From positions 62,001 through 126,000 of the forward strand of contig NZ_PYON01000012.1 of the NCBI RefSeq assembly GCF_003026355.1: DNA of 64,000 nt. The letters are read 5' to 3'. Source of the DNA: Photobacterium kishitanii. Its GTDB lineage: Bacteria; Pseudomonadota; Gammaproteobacteria; Enterobacterales; Vibrionaceae. This document shows positions 54,669 to 64,000 of the stretch, piece after piece. The notes beneath the pieces are model-generated. The model was not told where the DNA came from. It was given only the letters and a program-made list of their open reading frames with translations, and searched no databases. Position 1 is the stretch's first letter. Each line of letters starts with the position of its first letter. Position numbers and translations under genes: made by a program.

Positions 54669-55184
54669 CCAACGTTCCTTTACTAAAAAACATGCTTTTT
54701 AGAATTAAAATCATTCATCAAAAAAATAACAACGACTTAAATAATAACTAATAGACGTAATTTATGTTAAAAAGAGATAGATGGAAAATCTTAATTTCGG
54801 AATATTAAATTTTGAGGTGAATTTTTTTCAATTTCTATTAATGAAAAATAAAACAAATATTTAACCTTAAATGAAACCATTTAGTTAAATTTAAAATTTA
54901 GTCTTGAAAGTTTTGACGCAATAAAAGTGATGATTTATTTATTTCGTTAAAAACAATGTTTCATTGCAGTGAGAATTAAACGTTATTAAATAAATAGTTA
55001 GTGAGTCATAAAAACAAACGTCAATTAGTTGACCTCTGTTTGCTCATTTCCCATTGATAGCTCTTTTTTCTATCCTTGTCCTCTGATAAAAGTACGCTGA
55101 TTTTGCTGTGATATCTAAGCGGAATGCCCACATAACACGTTTACTACTATGCAGATTAAGCCCAACACCTAACTTGCTTTAATA
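54669..55184. other. AT-rich spacer with a short palindrome
   Basis: No gene is seen. It holds the presumed LdtD promoter. A palindrome-like GTCAA-TTAG-TTGAC occurs at 55020-55033. Confidence 0.4.
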
Positions 55185-56075
55185 TTACAAAATTGAGCTA
55201 ATCTTATCTCTTAGCCACTTGTTTGCAGGATTATTATCGTTGCGCTTATGCCACATCATAAAATGTTTAAAAGGCTTTGATGCCAATGGTAGCGGCATAA
55301 TTTGCAAGTTAAATAGCTTAGCGTACTTCTCAGCTAATAATGCACTCACCATTGCTATAGAGTCACTCTCAGAGACCAACGCCAACATTGATAAGGCTGA
55401 TGCCGCCTCACATGTTATCTCTTTCGGCATCAGGTTCTCATCGGTGAAGTAATTCATTTCCAGTAAATCTATTCGCCGCTGTTGAACCGAGCATCTAATC
55501 TCAGTGTCCAACTGCTCTCGAGTAAGTGTGTTTTGAATTTTTGGATGCCCCTTACGACACACCACAACGACGTCATCATCAATAAATGGTGCATAGGAAA
55601 AAGCGGAATTAGATCGTACACCCACATCAATTGCTAGATCGGCTTTCTGTAAGCTGAGTTGGTGCAATAATTCTTCTTCACTATTGGGTGTCATATGTAA
55701 TTGAATGGTGCAATTACCTAATGTTGTATCGGCTTCAATTTTAGATCTTACTATATGCATAATAATTTCATTAACATAAATAGTAAAAGCTCGATGTGAT
55801 TGAATATCAAAACCGGCCACATTCCCTAACGCACTCTCTACTTTAATTAAAGCAGGCTCAATCTCGGCAGCTAATTGTATCGCGGCATGAGTCGGGCTAA
55901 TTCCTCGTCCTTCTCTTACAAAAAGTGGCGTACCTAACTGAGATTGCAACCGTTTCAGTACACCACTGACCCCTGGTTGCGTTAAGCCTAATGACTCTGA
56001 TGCCAAAGTGATTGAACGAAGTCGATACACTTCTAAGAAAACCACCAATAAATTCAAATCGAGTTTTGACTTCAT
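55185..56075 (-). CDS. LysR family transcriptional regulator
   Basis: A 296-residue regulator with the N-terminal winged helix-turn-helix (LNLLVVFLEVYRLRSITLAS and LGLTQPGVSGVLKRLQ) and a C-terminal periplasmic-binding-protein-like effector domain (TIQLHMTPNSEEELLHQLSL, FAPF-type strands). Its ligand is unknown. The target is not obvious; the next gene, on the opposite strand, encodes a small exported protein 255 bases away and could be a target (inference). Confidence 0.9.
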   Translation of the reverse strand: MKSKLDLNLLVVFLEVYRLRSITLASESLGLTQPGVSGVLKRLQSQLGTPLFVREGRGISPTHAAIQLAAEIEPALIKVESALGNVAGFDIQSHRAFTIYVNEIIMHIVRSKIEADTTLGNCTIQLHMTPNSEEELLHQLSLQKADLAIDVGVRSNSAFSYAPFIDDDVVVVCRKGHPKIQNTLTREQLDTEIRCSVQQRRIDLLEMNYFTDENLMPKEITCEAASALSMLALVSESDSIAMVSALLAEKYAKLFNLQIMPLPLASKPFKHFMMWHKRNDNNPANKWLRDKISSIL

Positions 56076-56330
56076 TTTCCACCAAATACATAACTAAATA
56101 TGATGTTTAAACTAAATAATACTTTATATATTCTGATATGTCATTGCCATAGACTACACACATCAACAAGGCATTCAGCTTATAAAATGAATTTTAATAC
56201 TGTTAAACGTGCAAACAGGTGGATTTAGCTTACGTTAAAAACACGTGTCAGAAGGGTATCTAATGTTAATGACTTATAGGAATTAACAATTGCAGAGCAA
56301 ACAGTCTAGATATCAATAGAGGTAATAAAT

Positions 56331-56573
56331 ATGAAAAAATCACTACAAACAATCGTTATGGCTATTATTTTATCAACGTCTTACAGTGTTGCTGCTGCTG
56401 ATGGTAACTTTACTGGTAATGTATCTTTAAAAGCACCACAAGCTCATGCTACAAATGCTCAACGCTATGTACAAGATGGTATTGCAGGCGACCATAATTC
56501 AAGTATTGTCTTTACTCAGAAAACATCACAGTTAACATTCGCAGAAAAATTAGCATCTGCTAGCGCTAAATAA
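56331..56573 (+). CDS. Small exported protein of unknown function
   Basis: An 80-residue protein with a signal peptide (cleavage near VAAA), leaving about 57 residues: DGNFTGNVSLKAPQAHATNA and more. No cysteines, no domain recognised. AGAGG lies before the ATG. The bidirectional hairpin at 56694 serves as its terminator. It could be a target of the divergent LysR regulator. Confidence 0.65.
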   Translation: MKKSLQTIVMAIILSTSYSVAAADGNFTGNVSLKAPQAHATNAQRYVQDGIAGDHNSSIVFTQKTSQLTFAEKLASASAK

Positions 56574-56693
56574 GTAGCAACCTAATATAAATACTTATTA
56601 AGATTATGCTTTGAATTAAGAATAATTTACACCGAGATTTATATCAGCACTGTTACTTTAAAGAAGTGCCTTTGAATACCAAGAACACCATAG

Positions 56694-56720
56694 AAAAAGC
56701 CGCAATTTAAGCGGCTTTTT
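56694..56720. terminator. Bidirectional terminator
   Basis: AAAAAGCCGC (56694-56703) and GCGGCTTTTT (56711-56720) form a perfect 10-bp stem with a 7-base loop, ending both the small exported protein and the convergent metallo-beta-lactamase-fold genes. Confidence 0.9.
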
Positions 56721-56722
56721 CT

Positions 56723-57643
56723 TTAATGCAAATCTTCGGTATATATCAGCGGTAATTCATTTTTGATAAATAGAGTCCCCGTGAGTTCATTGCCACCAAG
56801 CTGTTCAGATATCACTTCTGAATAGTCACAAGCCTCTTTTTGAGCACATTCAAGAAGATCTGACGTACCTGACAGTATTGAGTATCGCATCATCCCCCCT
56901 AACTCTTTGCTACCATGCGCGCCATAGAAGTAATAAGAATCATTAAAGTCTACTTGCATCTTATTTATTGTCTGAATATATGGGGCGTAGTTATGTTTTC
57001 CAATAACAATTAATGGCCCATTGTAAAGCGTGTCACCCGTAAATATTATTTTATTACCTTCATCAACAACAAGTACACTATCGTCTGTGTGGCCTTTTAC
57101 CTGTGTGATTTTAACTACTCGATTTCCCAGATCTATATTCTTACCTAAATCCAGCCATTCGTTAACAATCGCTTTTTCTGGATATGTACCAAACGCTAAC
57201 TCTTGAGGGGTGAAGATGTATGTTTTATCATCAACCGCTCTTTCTCTGATTTTTTCAATATTAGCAAAAGCAATATGATCAAATTCATCAATACTCGCGT
57301 TATGATCAAAATGAAAGTGGGTCAGTAATAACGTTACTGGTTTATCGGTCAATTGATTGACTATATTACTAATTCTTTGCTTACAATGAGAACGATTTTC
57401 ACCAGAGCCAGTATCAAGCATTAACGCCCTTTGATTACCTATAATTAAATAACTAATATTATACTGGCTGCTTTTAGGTTCTTCTATCATATAGGTGTTA
57501 TCAGCAATATAACTGACCTTAAACCAATCTCCAGAAGCGGATTGGGCCTTTGATTCGCTAGCCAATAACGATGTTGAAAACGTCATCATGACGATTGACG
57601 AGGTTAATGAGTTAATGAGTCTTTTTTTCTTTGCTCTAACCAT
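56723..57643 (-). CDS. Periplasmic metallo-beta-lactamase-fold hydrolase
   Basis: A 306-residue exported protein of the MBL superfamily. The metal motif THFHFDHN gives His109, His111, Asp113 and His114; further ligands are His185 (VKGHTDDSV), Asp204 (FTGDTLYNG) and His243 (YGAHGSKE). The basic N-terminus with a hydrophobic stretch ending SLLA is the export signal. The superfamily includes beta-lactamases, glyoxalases and lactonases; antibiotic hydrolysis cannot be claimed. It is divergent from a LysR regulator, 107 bases away. Confidence 0.88.
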   Translation of the reverse strand: MVRAKKKRLINSLTSSIVMMTFSTSLLASESKAQSASGDWFKVSYIADNTYMIEEPKSSQYNISYLIIGNQRALMLDTGSGENRSHCKQRISNIVNQLTDKPVTLLLTHFHFDHNASIDEFDHIAFANIEKIRERAVDDKTYIFTPQELAFGTYPEKAIVNEWLDLGKNIDLGNRVVKITQVKGHTDDSVLVVDEGNKIIFTGDTLYNGPLIVIGKHNYAPYIQTINKMQVDFNDSYYFYGAHGSKELGGMMRYSILSGTSDLLECAQKEACDYSEVISEQLGGNELTGTLFIKNELPLIYTEDLH

Positions 57644-57750
57644 CTAAATTACTCTAAGTATAATTGAACGAAAAAATAGATTTAATTTTCATGAATTATT
57701 ATTAGATCCTCTGTTATCATCAATATAGAACCTATATAGAAACAAGATAG

Positions 57751-58644
57751 ATGTATAAGATCGATTGGACGTTAGAACAATTAGAAATATTTGTAGCCGC
57801 AGTAGAACAAGGTTCTTTTTCTGCCGCAGGAAGAAAACTTAGTATCGCACAATCTAAAGTAAGTAATTCAGTAGCAGATTTAGAATTAATACTTGGTTTA
57901 CAACTTTTTAGTAGAGCGAAGAAAACGCCAACACCTACCCCTGAAGGCAATAAATTTTATGATAATGCGAAGTCAATTCTCATAAAATGTGAACGTATCA
58001 ATACAGATATGATTAACATATCAATGGGGATGGAAAACGCTTTAACTATAGCCATAGAAGATGGATTGCCTTTCGGAAAGATCGATCTCATTTTCAAAGA
58101 AATAGCAGCGAAATTTCCGTCGCTATCGTTAACGATAATAAATGCACCTCACAAGGAAATAATTCAAGGAATTATCAATAGAAATATAGAGTTAGCTATA
58201 ACATTAAGTCCGTCCGTATTCTCTGAATTTATTGAACAACGTCATTTAGATCACGTTCAACAAATACTAATTACATCTAAAAATCATCCAATTGCCCAGT
58301 TACACTCTCCCTCTACACGTGATTTAAGTGAGTATAGAGAAATTAAATTAATAACAGATATGGATGAGAATAAATATTCTCCATCTTGCTGGTATTTAAC
58401 TAACTATTTTAATGTCGCAGGTGTGGTTTCATTAGGGATCGGCTGGGCACTGGTTCCTGAAACTGTTTTTAATTGGACAGTTAATGAGAATGATGGTTTA
58501 GTCAGCATTAAAAAAAATAACTATAAAACAACGTTACCTCTCGAAATGAAACTACTTAAACGTGTAGATCACATTGATGGCCCTGTAATGCGTTGGCTAT
58601 ATGAGAAATTTGACGCTGTTTTCGGAGGGAGGGACTTAAACTAA
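57751..58644 (+). CDS. LysR family transcriptional regulator divergent from the MBL-fold gene
   Basis: A 297-residue LysR regulator: WTLEQLEIFVAAVEQGSFSA begins the DNA-binding domain (SIAQSKVSNSVADLEL is the recognition helix), followed by an effector domain. Regulators divergent from a target gene often control it, so the metallo-beta-lactamase-fold gene is a likely target. A palindrome with arms ATATAG (57723-57728) and CTATAT (57732-57737) lies 14 bases upstream of the ATG and could be an autoregulatory site. Confidence 0.9.
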   Translation: MYKIDWTLEQLEIFVAAVEQGSFSAAGRKLSIAQSKVSNSVADLELILGLQLFSRAKKTPTPTPEGNKFYDNAKSILIKCERINTDMINISMGMENALTIAIEDGLPFGKIDLIFKEIAAKFPSLSLTIINAPHKEIIQGIINRNIELAITLSPSVFSEFIEQRHLDHVQQILITSKNHPIAQLHSPSTRDLSEYREIKLITDMDENKYSPSCWYLTNYFNVAGVVSLGIGWALVPETVFNWTVNENDGLVSIKKNNYKTTLPLEMKLLKRVDHIDGPVMRWLYEKFDAVFGGRDLN

Positions 58645-58834
58645 TACCAACCACAATGAATCACTGCCATCTATAGATTACAAGTTAACCATTCAGTTAA
58701 AAGCATGTCTAAATAGACTTATTATTTTAAAAAATGAGAGCTAGGCTACAAAATCTCACGGCTAATCGTTGTCTAATCCCACCCAATAAAATTAATTGAA
58801 TAATCAGACGATTGTATAGCTAACGAAGATATAT

Positions 58835-59449
58835 ATGAACAATATAACCACAGTACCAGCACAAGTAACAACAACGTTAACAATGCCCTTACTTCTTGCT
58901 CAAGTAAACGCTGAACTTAGCCTACATCAACTCGACTTAATCACAATAAAAGGCTCATATTCGCAGTTTTTTGATTATTTTAATTCTAAATTGGCTCCAT
59001 CAATTAATAGCTGGATTGATGCTGTTAATTGCGATCATGCAGTCCAATCTAATATTAATAGCCATTATGGACATTTAGCTTTTTCACATTACCTGGCACG
59101 TCAATATGACCCTCTTCGCTGGTCAGCAGACGTTGCGGTTATGACCCGTGGCTTCATCAATATCACAGATACAAAACTATCGTTTAACTCGATTAATATT
59201 CATCATATTTACGATTATCTGGTAACTGAGCTAATTGATATCGATGATATGAAACACCAATTTAGTCATTTACTTATCACTGATAATATTAATTATTTAT
59301 ATCGTAATACACCACCGTGCATACATAGATATGCTGTTGATAATAATGAGCTTATCGAAAAAAACGTTCAGCAAAATATATCAATGTTGTTTAAGTTATA
59401 TCTAAAAACAATCGCAACCGCGACCCAAGCAATAGTACTCAATAAATAA
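58835..59449 (+). CDS. Protein of unknown function
   Basis: I do not recognise this 204-residue protein. It has no signal peptide. Helical segments such as PLLLAQVNAELSLHQLDLIT and INSWIDAVNCDHAVQ dominate, with Cys in VNCDHA and TPPCIHRY. GAAGATATAT precedes the ATG. It appears monocistronic and lies between unrelated genes. Normal composition supports a real gene. Confidence 0.65.
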   Translation: MNNITTVPAQVTTTLTMPLLLAQVNAELSLHQLDLITIKGSYSQFFDYFNSKLAPSINSWIDAVNCDHAVQSNINSHYGHLAFSHYLARQYDPLRWSADVAVMTRGFINITDTKLSFNSINIHHIYDYLVTELIDIDDMKHQFSHLLITDNINYLYRNTPPCIHRYAVDNNELIEKNVQQNISMLFKLYLKTIATATQAIVLNK

Positions 59450-59516
59450 TTACAGCGATGAATCACCACATCATTCCCACAGCACATAGCTTATGAATGA
59501 TGTGGCTATAACAGCC

Positions 59517-60548
59517 TTAAAGTAACTGTCTAAGTTTATGTTCCACTAATGGATCGTTTGGAACAAGTTGCTGTGCCATCTCTAACAATTGAATTGCATC
59601 TTGCGGATAATCATCTTGATGTTTAATCGCAATATCGATGAGAGGTTGTACATCAATTTGGGCCTGATGCTCTTGCACATGCGCTTCTTTTTCATCGATA
59701 AGAATATTATGCGCAGTACTCAATAAACCTAAACGATGATCTGAGTAAGCATTCGCTTTATTAAGACTTTGATAATAATCTTCTTTAAAACGTAATGTCT
59801 TAGTCTGCTGACGAAACTGAGCAATATCAATTTTCTGATAGCGGATAAAATCCACAGCGACCTGCTTGTAAAAGCCAAATTTATTAAGGTAAGTAGCATG
59901 TGTACCATGCCCCATACCAAATACACGTAAATGAGTCAGTTCGGGATAACGTTTAGCATGTAAACGATCAATATTATTCGTCGGATCATAAATGATATAG
60001 CCTTTAGCTTTACCTAAATTGAGATCATGATAATCACCTTCCCAATCAAATTGCTGAGCTAGTGCAGTACTCGATCTATCATCCCACGGAGCAATAGATT
60101 TATTCTTAGTGCTTACAGGATGAAATAATAATACTTGATCAAGTTGCAGTAGGTTCGCAAAGGCACCAACGGCAAAACCACCACGGCTTAAACCATAGCC
60201 TAATCGATAATTAAAGGGCTCAAGCAGCGTTGTTAGTTGTTCAAGAAAGAATATTAAGTTACGACTACGAAACCAATTACTTTTGCCTAAATGTTGAAAA
60301 GAAATAACATTTACTTGTTGTTTTCGAGCTAAATGATAGCCCCATGGTGCGAAATCATCATCAAGATCTTGCTCCTGAACATTTGTACCTGCGGGAGAAA
60401 AAGTAAACAATAGCGGTTTATTTACATCAACAAACTCATACTTAACAAATACATCATCAAGTAAGTCCCCTCCAGACATCGGTAGTTGTGCTTGTTGCTG
60501 CGAACGCGAGTGCGTTAACCACTCATCTAACCAATACAATAATTTCAT
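59517..60548 (-). CDS. Alpha/beta-hydrolase-fold protein with a C-terminal helical tail
   Basis: A 343-residue cytosolic protein. GYGLSRGGFAV places the nucleophile Ser121 in an alpha/beta-hydrolase elbow; GMGHGTHATY offers the catalytic His (214 or 217), and YDPTNNIDR the acid. The N-terminal ~35 residues and the C-terminal helical tail (IDIAIKHQDDYPQDAIQLLE, TPR-like) are outside the catalytic core. Substrate unknown; resemblance to capsule or polysaccharide-associated proteins is only an impression. Confidence 0.7.
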   Translation of the reverse strand: MKLLYWLDEWLTHSRSQQQAQLPMSGGDLLDDVFVKYEFVDVNKPLLFTFSPAGTNVQEQDLDDDFAPWGYHLARKQQVNVISFQHLGKSNWFRSRNLIFFLEQLTTLLEPFNYRLGYGLSRGGFAVGAFANLLQLDQVLLFHPVSTKNKSIAPWDDRSSTALAQQFDWEGDYHDLNLGKAKGYIIYDPTNNIDRLHAKRYPELTHLRVFGMGHGTHATYLNKFGFYKQVAVDFIRYQKIDIAQFRQQTKTLRFKEDYYQSLNKANAYSDHRLGLLSTAHNILIDEKEAHVQEHQAQIDVQPLIDIAIKHQDDYPQDAIQLLEMAQQLVPNDPLVEHKLRQLL

Positions 60549-60790
60549 TTAGCCCACCTTTAAAAACAACGGCGGAATTGTAACAAAGATAATCACTAAA
60601 CGAAAATTTAGTTAGAACACTAATTATTAAAACAGCTTAGCTTCAACAATAAAGTGTCGTTACATTATCCCTTCAACCCTCATTACTATTAATAGTCTTA
60701 ATACAAAAAACTATAATCTAAAACTATACTGTATGAGGTGATTACCTAAATGCTATTCGATTGAAAAGATCAGTCATGTAGGAGGTTATT

Positions 60791-61270
60791 ATGGCTATTT
60801 CAACAAGACTAAATGAATATTTACAGCAAAATCATATTGATTATCAAAAGGTTTATCATTACCACACTGAAGATTCCCTTGGTAATGCGGCAACATCCGG
60901 TATTCCACCGAAAATGGTCGCTAAAGCAGTTTTACTCTTAGATCATGAAGGCCGTAAAGTTATGGCAGTGTTAGCCGCTGACAAAAAGATAAATTTAGCG
61001 GTTCTTAATCATGAATTTAATGCTGAATATCATCTTCTTGATGAAAAAGAAGTTTATCGTCTATTCTCTGATTGTGAAAAAGGCGCAATTCCACCGATTG
61101 GTAGCGCATATAATATAGCGGTAATATACGACCAACAACTTGATGACCTAGATAATATTTATATTGAAGCGGGCGATCATCAAACCTTGTTACGATTAGA
61201 TCATTACGCTTTTACTGAAATAATGAAGAATGCAAAACATATTCACTTTAGTAAAACAGTTTATCATTGA
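60791..61270 (+). CDS. YbaK-fold aminoacyl-tRNA deacylase
   Basis: A 159-residue protein of the YbaK/EbsC-type superfamily. GIPPKMVAKAVLLLDHEGRK contains the Lys of the active-site region, LAADKKINLAVLNH and GAIPPIGSAYNIAVIYD follow. These enzymes clear mischarged tRNAs. Together with the ProX-type protein at 49926 it gives two differing trans-editing factors in one window. AGGAGGT lies before the ATG, a strong ribosome binding site. Confidence 0.85.
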   Translation: MAISTRLNEYLQQNHIDYQKVYHYHTEDSLGNAATSGIPPKMVAKAVLLLDHEGRKVMAVLAADKKINLAVLNHEFNAEYHLLDEKEVYRLFSDCEKGAIPPIGSAYNIAVIYDQQLDDLDNIYIEAGDHQTLLRLDHYAFTEIMKNAKHIHFSKTVYH

Positions 61271-61313
61271 TCTTAAATTCATAGCGCAATAAGAATAAAT
61301 ACCAGACAAACCT

Positions 61314-61346
61314 ACCAATATACTTAGGTAACATAAGTATATTGGT
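61314..61346 (+). terminator. Terminator after the YbaK-type gene
   Basis: Perfect 13-bp arms (61314-61326; ACCAATATACTTA and complement 61334-61346) with a 7-base loop. Confidence 0.65.
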
Positions 61347-61455
61347 CCTAAAACGGTAAATTCGCTATTTATCTGTAATACAACAAAAATACATTGACCT
61401 TCCCCATAGTGGAAGCTTTATGTTATTGCTTTCAATACCACATTTCGGAATCATC

Positions 61456-62157
61456 ATGAAAAAATTATCTTTAGCTATTCTTTTATCGACGTTACTTTCT
61501 ACCACAGCCTTCGCAAGTGACAACGTCATCGACCATAGTAATCATATGCCAACGAAAGCAACAACCAATCTAGAGGCATCAAAAACAATGATGGATGACT
61601 CTATGACGGCAATGTCTGGTATGCATTCTTTAAAGTTAACAGGTGATCCAGATTTAGATTTTATCGCTGGTATGCTACCGCACCATGAAGGTGCAATAGT
61701 GATGAGTGAATCGATTCTACCAACATTAACAGACCCAGCAGTTCATCAATTAGCCATTGATATTGTTAAATCACAACAACAAGAAGTGATTTATATGAAG
61801 AATTGGTTAGCATCACATAAAGAACTACCACAAGATAAACGTGACATAGCTAACTCAGAAGAAATGATGACTAAGTCGATGAAAATAATGCACAACATGA
61901 TGGAAGTTAAACTAACTGGCAACCCTAATATTGATTTTATGGCGGGTATGCTACCTCACCATGAAGCCGCAGTAGAAATGGCCGAAGTCATCATGCCTTA
62001 CTTAAAAGATCAATCGACTAAAACCTTTGCTAAAAACATTATCAAAGCGCAACTCAAAGAAATTACGTTCATGAAAATGTGGCTAAAAGAACATGCGCCA
62101 GCAGCACAAAAAGTAACTCCAACTAAAGATATGACATCAAGCCACAATCACCATTAG
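61456..62157 (+). CDS. Exported protein with two DUF305 domains
   Basis: A 233-residue protein with a signal peptide (MKKLSLAILLSTLLSTTAFA). Two DUF305 (ferritin-like, His-rich) modules follow: DFIAGMLPHHEGAIVMSE and DFMAGMLPHHEAAVEMAEV, each with HHE metal-binding-like motifs; the ending SHNHH adds histidines. DUF305 proteins often accompany copper-resistance genes, so metal binding in the periplasm is plausible. GGA six bases upstream supports the ATG at 61456. Confidence 0.88.
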   Translation: MKKLSLAILLSTLLSTTAFASDNVIDHSNHMPTKATTNLEASKTMMDDSMTAMSGMHSLKLTGDPDLDFIAGMLPHHEGAIVMSESILPTLTDPAVHQLAIDIVKSQQQEVIYMKNWLASHKELPQDKRDIANSEEMMTKSMKIMHNMMEVKLTGNPNIDFMAGMLPHHEAAVEMAEVIMPYLKDQSTKTFAKNIIKAQLKEITFMKMWLKEHAPAAQKVTPTKDMTSSHNHH

Positions 62158-62181
62158 TCATAACTTCCAGCTTTTATACGA

Positions 62182-62208
62182 AAATCCGACTTACTTTAAG
62201 TCGGATTT
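62182..62208 (+). terminator. Terminator after the DUF305 gene
   Basis: AAATCCGACTTA (62182-62193) and TAAGTCGGATTT (62197-62208) form a perfect 12-bp stem with a 3-base loop. Confidence 0.8.
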
Positions 62209-62341
62209 ATCAGTTAATGCTATTTCCCAACAAACAAACCAATTATATGGCGCAATCATCAATAATATAAAAGTAAATCTAATTACTGATGACCATATCA
62301 TCTACTCTGAAGATAAATTAACACTTAATTAAAGTCGCAAT

Positions 62342-62366
62342 AATGCAGTGCAAGACTCACTGCATT
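62342..62366 (-). terminator. Hairpin downstream of cobQ
   Basis: AATGCAGTG (62342-62350) and CACTGCATT (62358-62366) form a perfect 9-bp stem. It lies past the cobQ stop at 62412. Confidence 0.6.
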
Positions 62367-62411
62367 CTACATATGAGTTACAACCCACTTTTCATTTAAA
62401 TAACAATAATG

Positions 62412-63917
62412 TTAACGCTTAAATTTATCCGCCCACTGTGGCCATAACGCCGCTAAATCCATATGTTGTTCAATAGTATCAGCTATACGATCGATACCTT
62501 GTTCTCGAATCTGATCAAAATCAGGCGTTTGAGTTGCTTCTAAACCAGCCCAACCTAAAATTGCATCACACGCCGCTTGTTGCTCAAAAATACCATGCAA
62601 GTAAGTTCCAAAAACTTGATTATCACAACCCAATTGACCATCAGGACCATCAGGACCATCAGGACCATCAGTTAATTGTAAAGGTGCATTAGCCGTCACA
62701 CCTTGAGTGACACCAGCATGAATTTCATAACCTTTAACCATTACAGGCGCTTGATCAGGTAATGTTAGCGTACCCTCTGCTTGTTGAAGGCATTTGTTTT
62801 TTTCAATAATAGTAGCGATAGATAAATATCCTAAACCGCGACTAATCCCCGCCTCACCTTCAATAGCATGCGGATCAGCAATGGTTTCACCTAACATCTG
62901 ATAACCACCACAAATCCCCATCACTTTGCCACCAAAACGCAAATGCCGTTGGATCTGTTTATCCCATCCTTGCTCACATAAAAAAGCTAAATCGCTGCGT
63001 ACACTTTTCGTCCCCGGAATAATGATTAAATCAGCAGTAGGCAATGGTTGACCCTTACCTATAAACTGTAAATTAACTTGAGGATGCATACGTAGTGGGT
63101 CAAAATCAGTATGATTACTAACGCGGGTTAAAACGGGAACTACCACATTTAATTGTTGCTCTGCTGCTTCAACTTGTTGACAATTTATCGCATCTTCAGC
63201 TTCTAACATTAGACCATGTAAATATGGCAACACGCCTAACACCGGCTTACCTGTTTTTTGTTCAAGCCATTCTAAACCAGATTCAAGTAACTTAATGTCA
63301 CCGCGAAACCGATTAATAACAAAACCTTTAACTCGTGCTTGTTCTGACTCAGAGAGTAATGCAAGGGTGCCATAAATGTGTGCAAACACACCACCGCGAT
63401 CAATATCAGCAATAATAATCACCGGTACATCGGCTTTTTCAGCAAAGCCCATATTAGCGACATCATTTTCTCGTAAATTGATTTCGGCAGGACTACCCGC
63501 ACCTTCAATAATAATAGTTTGATACTGTTGTTGCAGTAGCGTAAAAGATTCCATAATGGGTGTCATCACCACTTTTTTGTAATTATGGTAACCAACCGCA
63601 TTCATGTCAGCTAAAGCTTTACCTTGCACTATCACCTGCGCACCAACATCGGTATTTGGCTTAAGTAATACCGGATTCATATGTACACTAGGATCGATAC
63701 CACATGCTTGAGCTTGAACAGCTTGTGCTCGCCCAATCTCACCACCATCTTTAGTTACTGCACTATTTAATGCCATATTTTGTGATTTAAAAGGAGCAAC
63801 GTTAATACCTCTGCGTGCCAATACTCGACATAACCCTGCCACCAGTACACTTTTTCCTGCGTCTGAGGTTGTTCCTTGTACCATTAAGGCGCGTACCGTT
63901 GGTTGTAATGTATCCAT
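62412..63917 (-). CDS. cobQ: Cobyric acid synthase
   Basis: A 501-residue ATP- and glutamine-dependent amidase (CobQ/CbiP) that amidates four side chains of adenosylcobyrinic acid in cobalamin synthesis. The N-terminal dethiobiotin-synthetase-like domain has [20 protein letters not shown]; the C-terminal glutaminase domain has the nucleophile in GICGGYQML and the His in [11 protein letters not shown] small in-frame Asp-Gly-Pro repeat lies in the C-terminal half. ATG at 63917 is preferred over 63920; AGGA lies four bases upstream. Confidence 0.95.
   Translation of the reverse strand: MDTLQPTVRALMVQGTTSDAGKSVLVAGLCRVLARRGINVAPFKSQNMALNSAVTKDGGEIGRAQAVQAQACGIDPSVHMNPVLLKPNTDVGAQVIVQGKALADMNAVGYHNYKKVVMTPIMESFTLLQQQYQTIIIEGAGSPAEINLRENDVANMGFAEKADVPVIIIADIDRGGVFAHIYGTLALLSESEQARVKGFVINRFRGDIKLLESGLEWLEQKTGKPVLGVLPYLHGLMLEAEDAINCQQVEAAEQQLNVVVPVLTRVSNHTDFDPLRMHPQVNLQFIGKGQPLPTADLIIIPGTKSVRSDLAFLCEQGWDKQIQRHLRFGGKVMGICGGYQMLGETIADPHAIEGEAGISRGLGYLSIATIIEKNKCLQQAEGTLTLPDQAPVMVKGYEIHAGVTQGVTANAPLQLTDGPDGPDGPDGQLGCDNQVFGTYLHGIFEQQAACDAILGWAGLEATQTPDFDQIREQGIDRIADTIEQHMDLAALWPQWADKFKR
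62636..62671 (-). repeat. Four copies of a 9-bp repeat inside cobQ
   Basis: GACCATCAG occurs four times in tandem on the plus strand, encoding [13 protein letters not shown] on the minus strand. The unit is a multiple of three, so copy number changes keep the frame. Confidence 0.9.
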
Positions 63918-64000
63918 CATTTCCTAATTCCATTTTTATATAAAAGCCATTATCGTTGCAAAGTATCAATGATTATTACCAATAAGTCATAAAAACATAC

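Noticed and set aside
56723..57643. Beta-lactam resistance gene
   Set aside because: The fold and metal ligands are shared by many hydrolases; nothing seen identifies a true beta-lactamase.
1..64000. Prophage, transposon or integron
   Set aside because: No integrase, transposase, terminase or attachment repeats were seen; the only phage-like items are single genes (HigB-like, 49405 protein).

Overview
The window is chromosomal DNA of an AT-rich gammaproteobacterium. Gene content (H-NS close to the E. coli form, CSS-motif EAL protein, YbiT, YbjQ, RoxA, PpiB, a DUF2541 protein, a GlyGly-CTERM extracellular nuclease) fits Vibrionaceae, and the low GC with long AT-rich spacers suggests Photobacterium; the genus is inferred. 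I see no rRNA, tRNA, CRISPR array, integrase, transposase or phage module. About 60 protein genes are present, mostly single genes or short operons.

Layout. 0-5.7 kb: end of an adenosine/adenine deaminase, a c-di-GMP phosphodiesterase, a MATE exporter divergent from an NAD(P)-binding protein, and a nicotinamidase-like hydrolase. 5.7-15 kb: surface and accessory genes in AT-rich DNA: a trimeric autotransporter with 105-bp repeats, an FMN hydroxy-acid dehydrogenase, small secreted proteins, H-NS, a chemoreceptor and two possible gene remnants. 14.6-17.3 kb: an exported oxidative-stress group (catalase, ankyrin protein, Cu/Zn SOD), followed by a decayed LysR fragment. 18-21 kb: a large secreted protein with a beta-propeller-like front half and an HExxH zincin motif.

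22.0-27.8 kb holds a TPP-riboswitch-controlled thiamin salvage operon: thiD, thiZXY, tenA, thiM, thiE. ThiXYZ would import a pyrimidine precursor; TenA deaminates or cleaves it, ThiD phosphorylates it, ThiM activates the thiazole and ThiE joins the two. No de novo genes are linked. 27.8-48.8 kb is mostly housekeeping and transport: ExeM/Xds-type nuclease, YkgJ, MarC, YbiT, Gfo/Idh/MocA, PpiB, DUF3703, YbjQ, DUF2541, TDT transporter, EamA transporter, C69 dipeptidase, RoxA, BCCT transporter, DCC protein and an old-yellow-enzyme relative. Among them sits a MarR regulator with a Cys/His-rich tail, divergent from an uncharacterised exported protein across two copies of one operator-like palindrome.

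49-64 kb contains small conserved proteins, a ProX-type deacylase, an apparently orphan HigB-like toxin beside an acetyltransferase fragment, MsrA, an LdtD-type L,D-transpeptidase, two LysR regulators (one divergent from a periplasmic metallo-beta-lactamase-fold protein), an alpha/beta-hydrolase, a second YbaK-type deacylase, a double DUF305 protein and CobQ with a small in-frame repeat.

The best leads for new biology are the MarR/exported-protein pair with its twin operators, the putative secreted zincin, and three uncredited palindromic operators upstream of the MATE, DUF2541 and TDT genes. Start sites were moved to better-supported ones where a ribosome binding site or signal peptide decided it.
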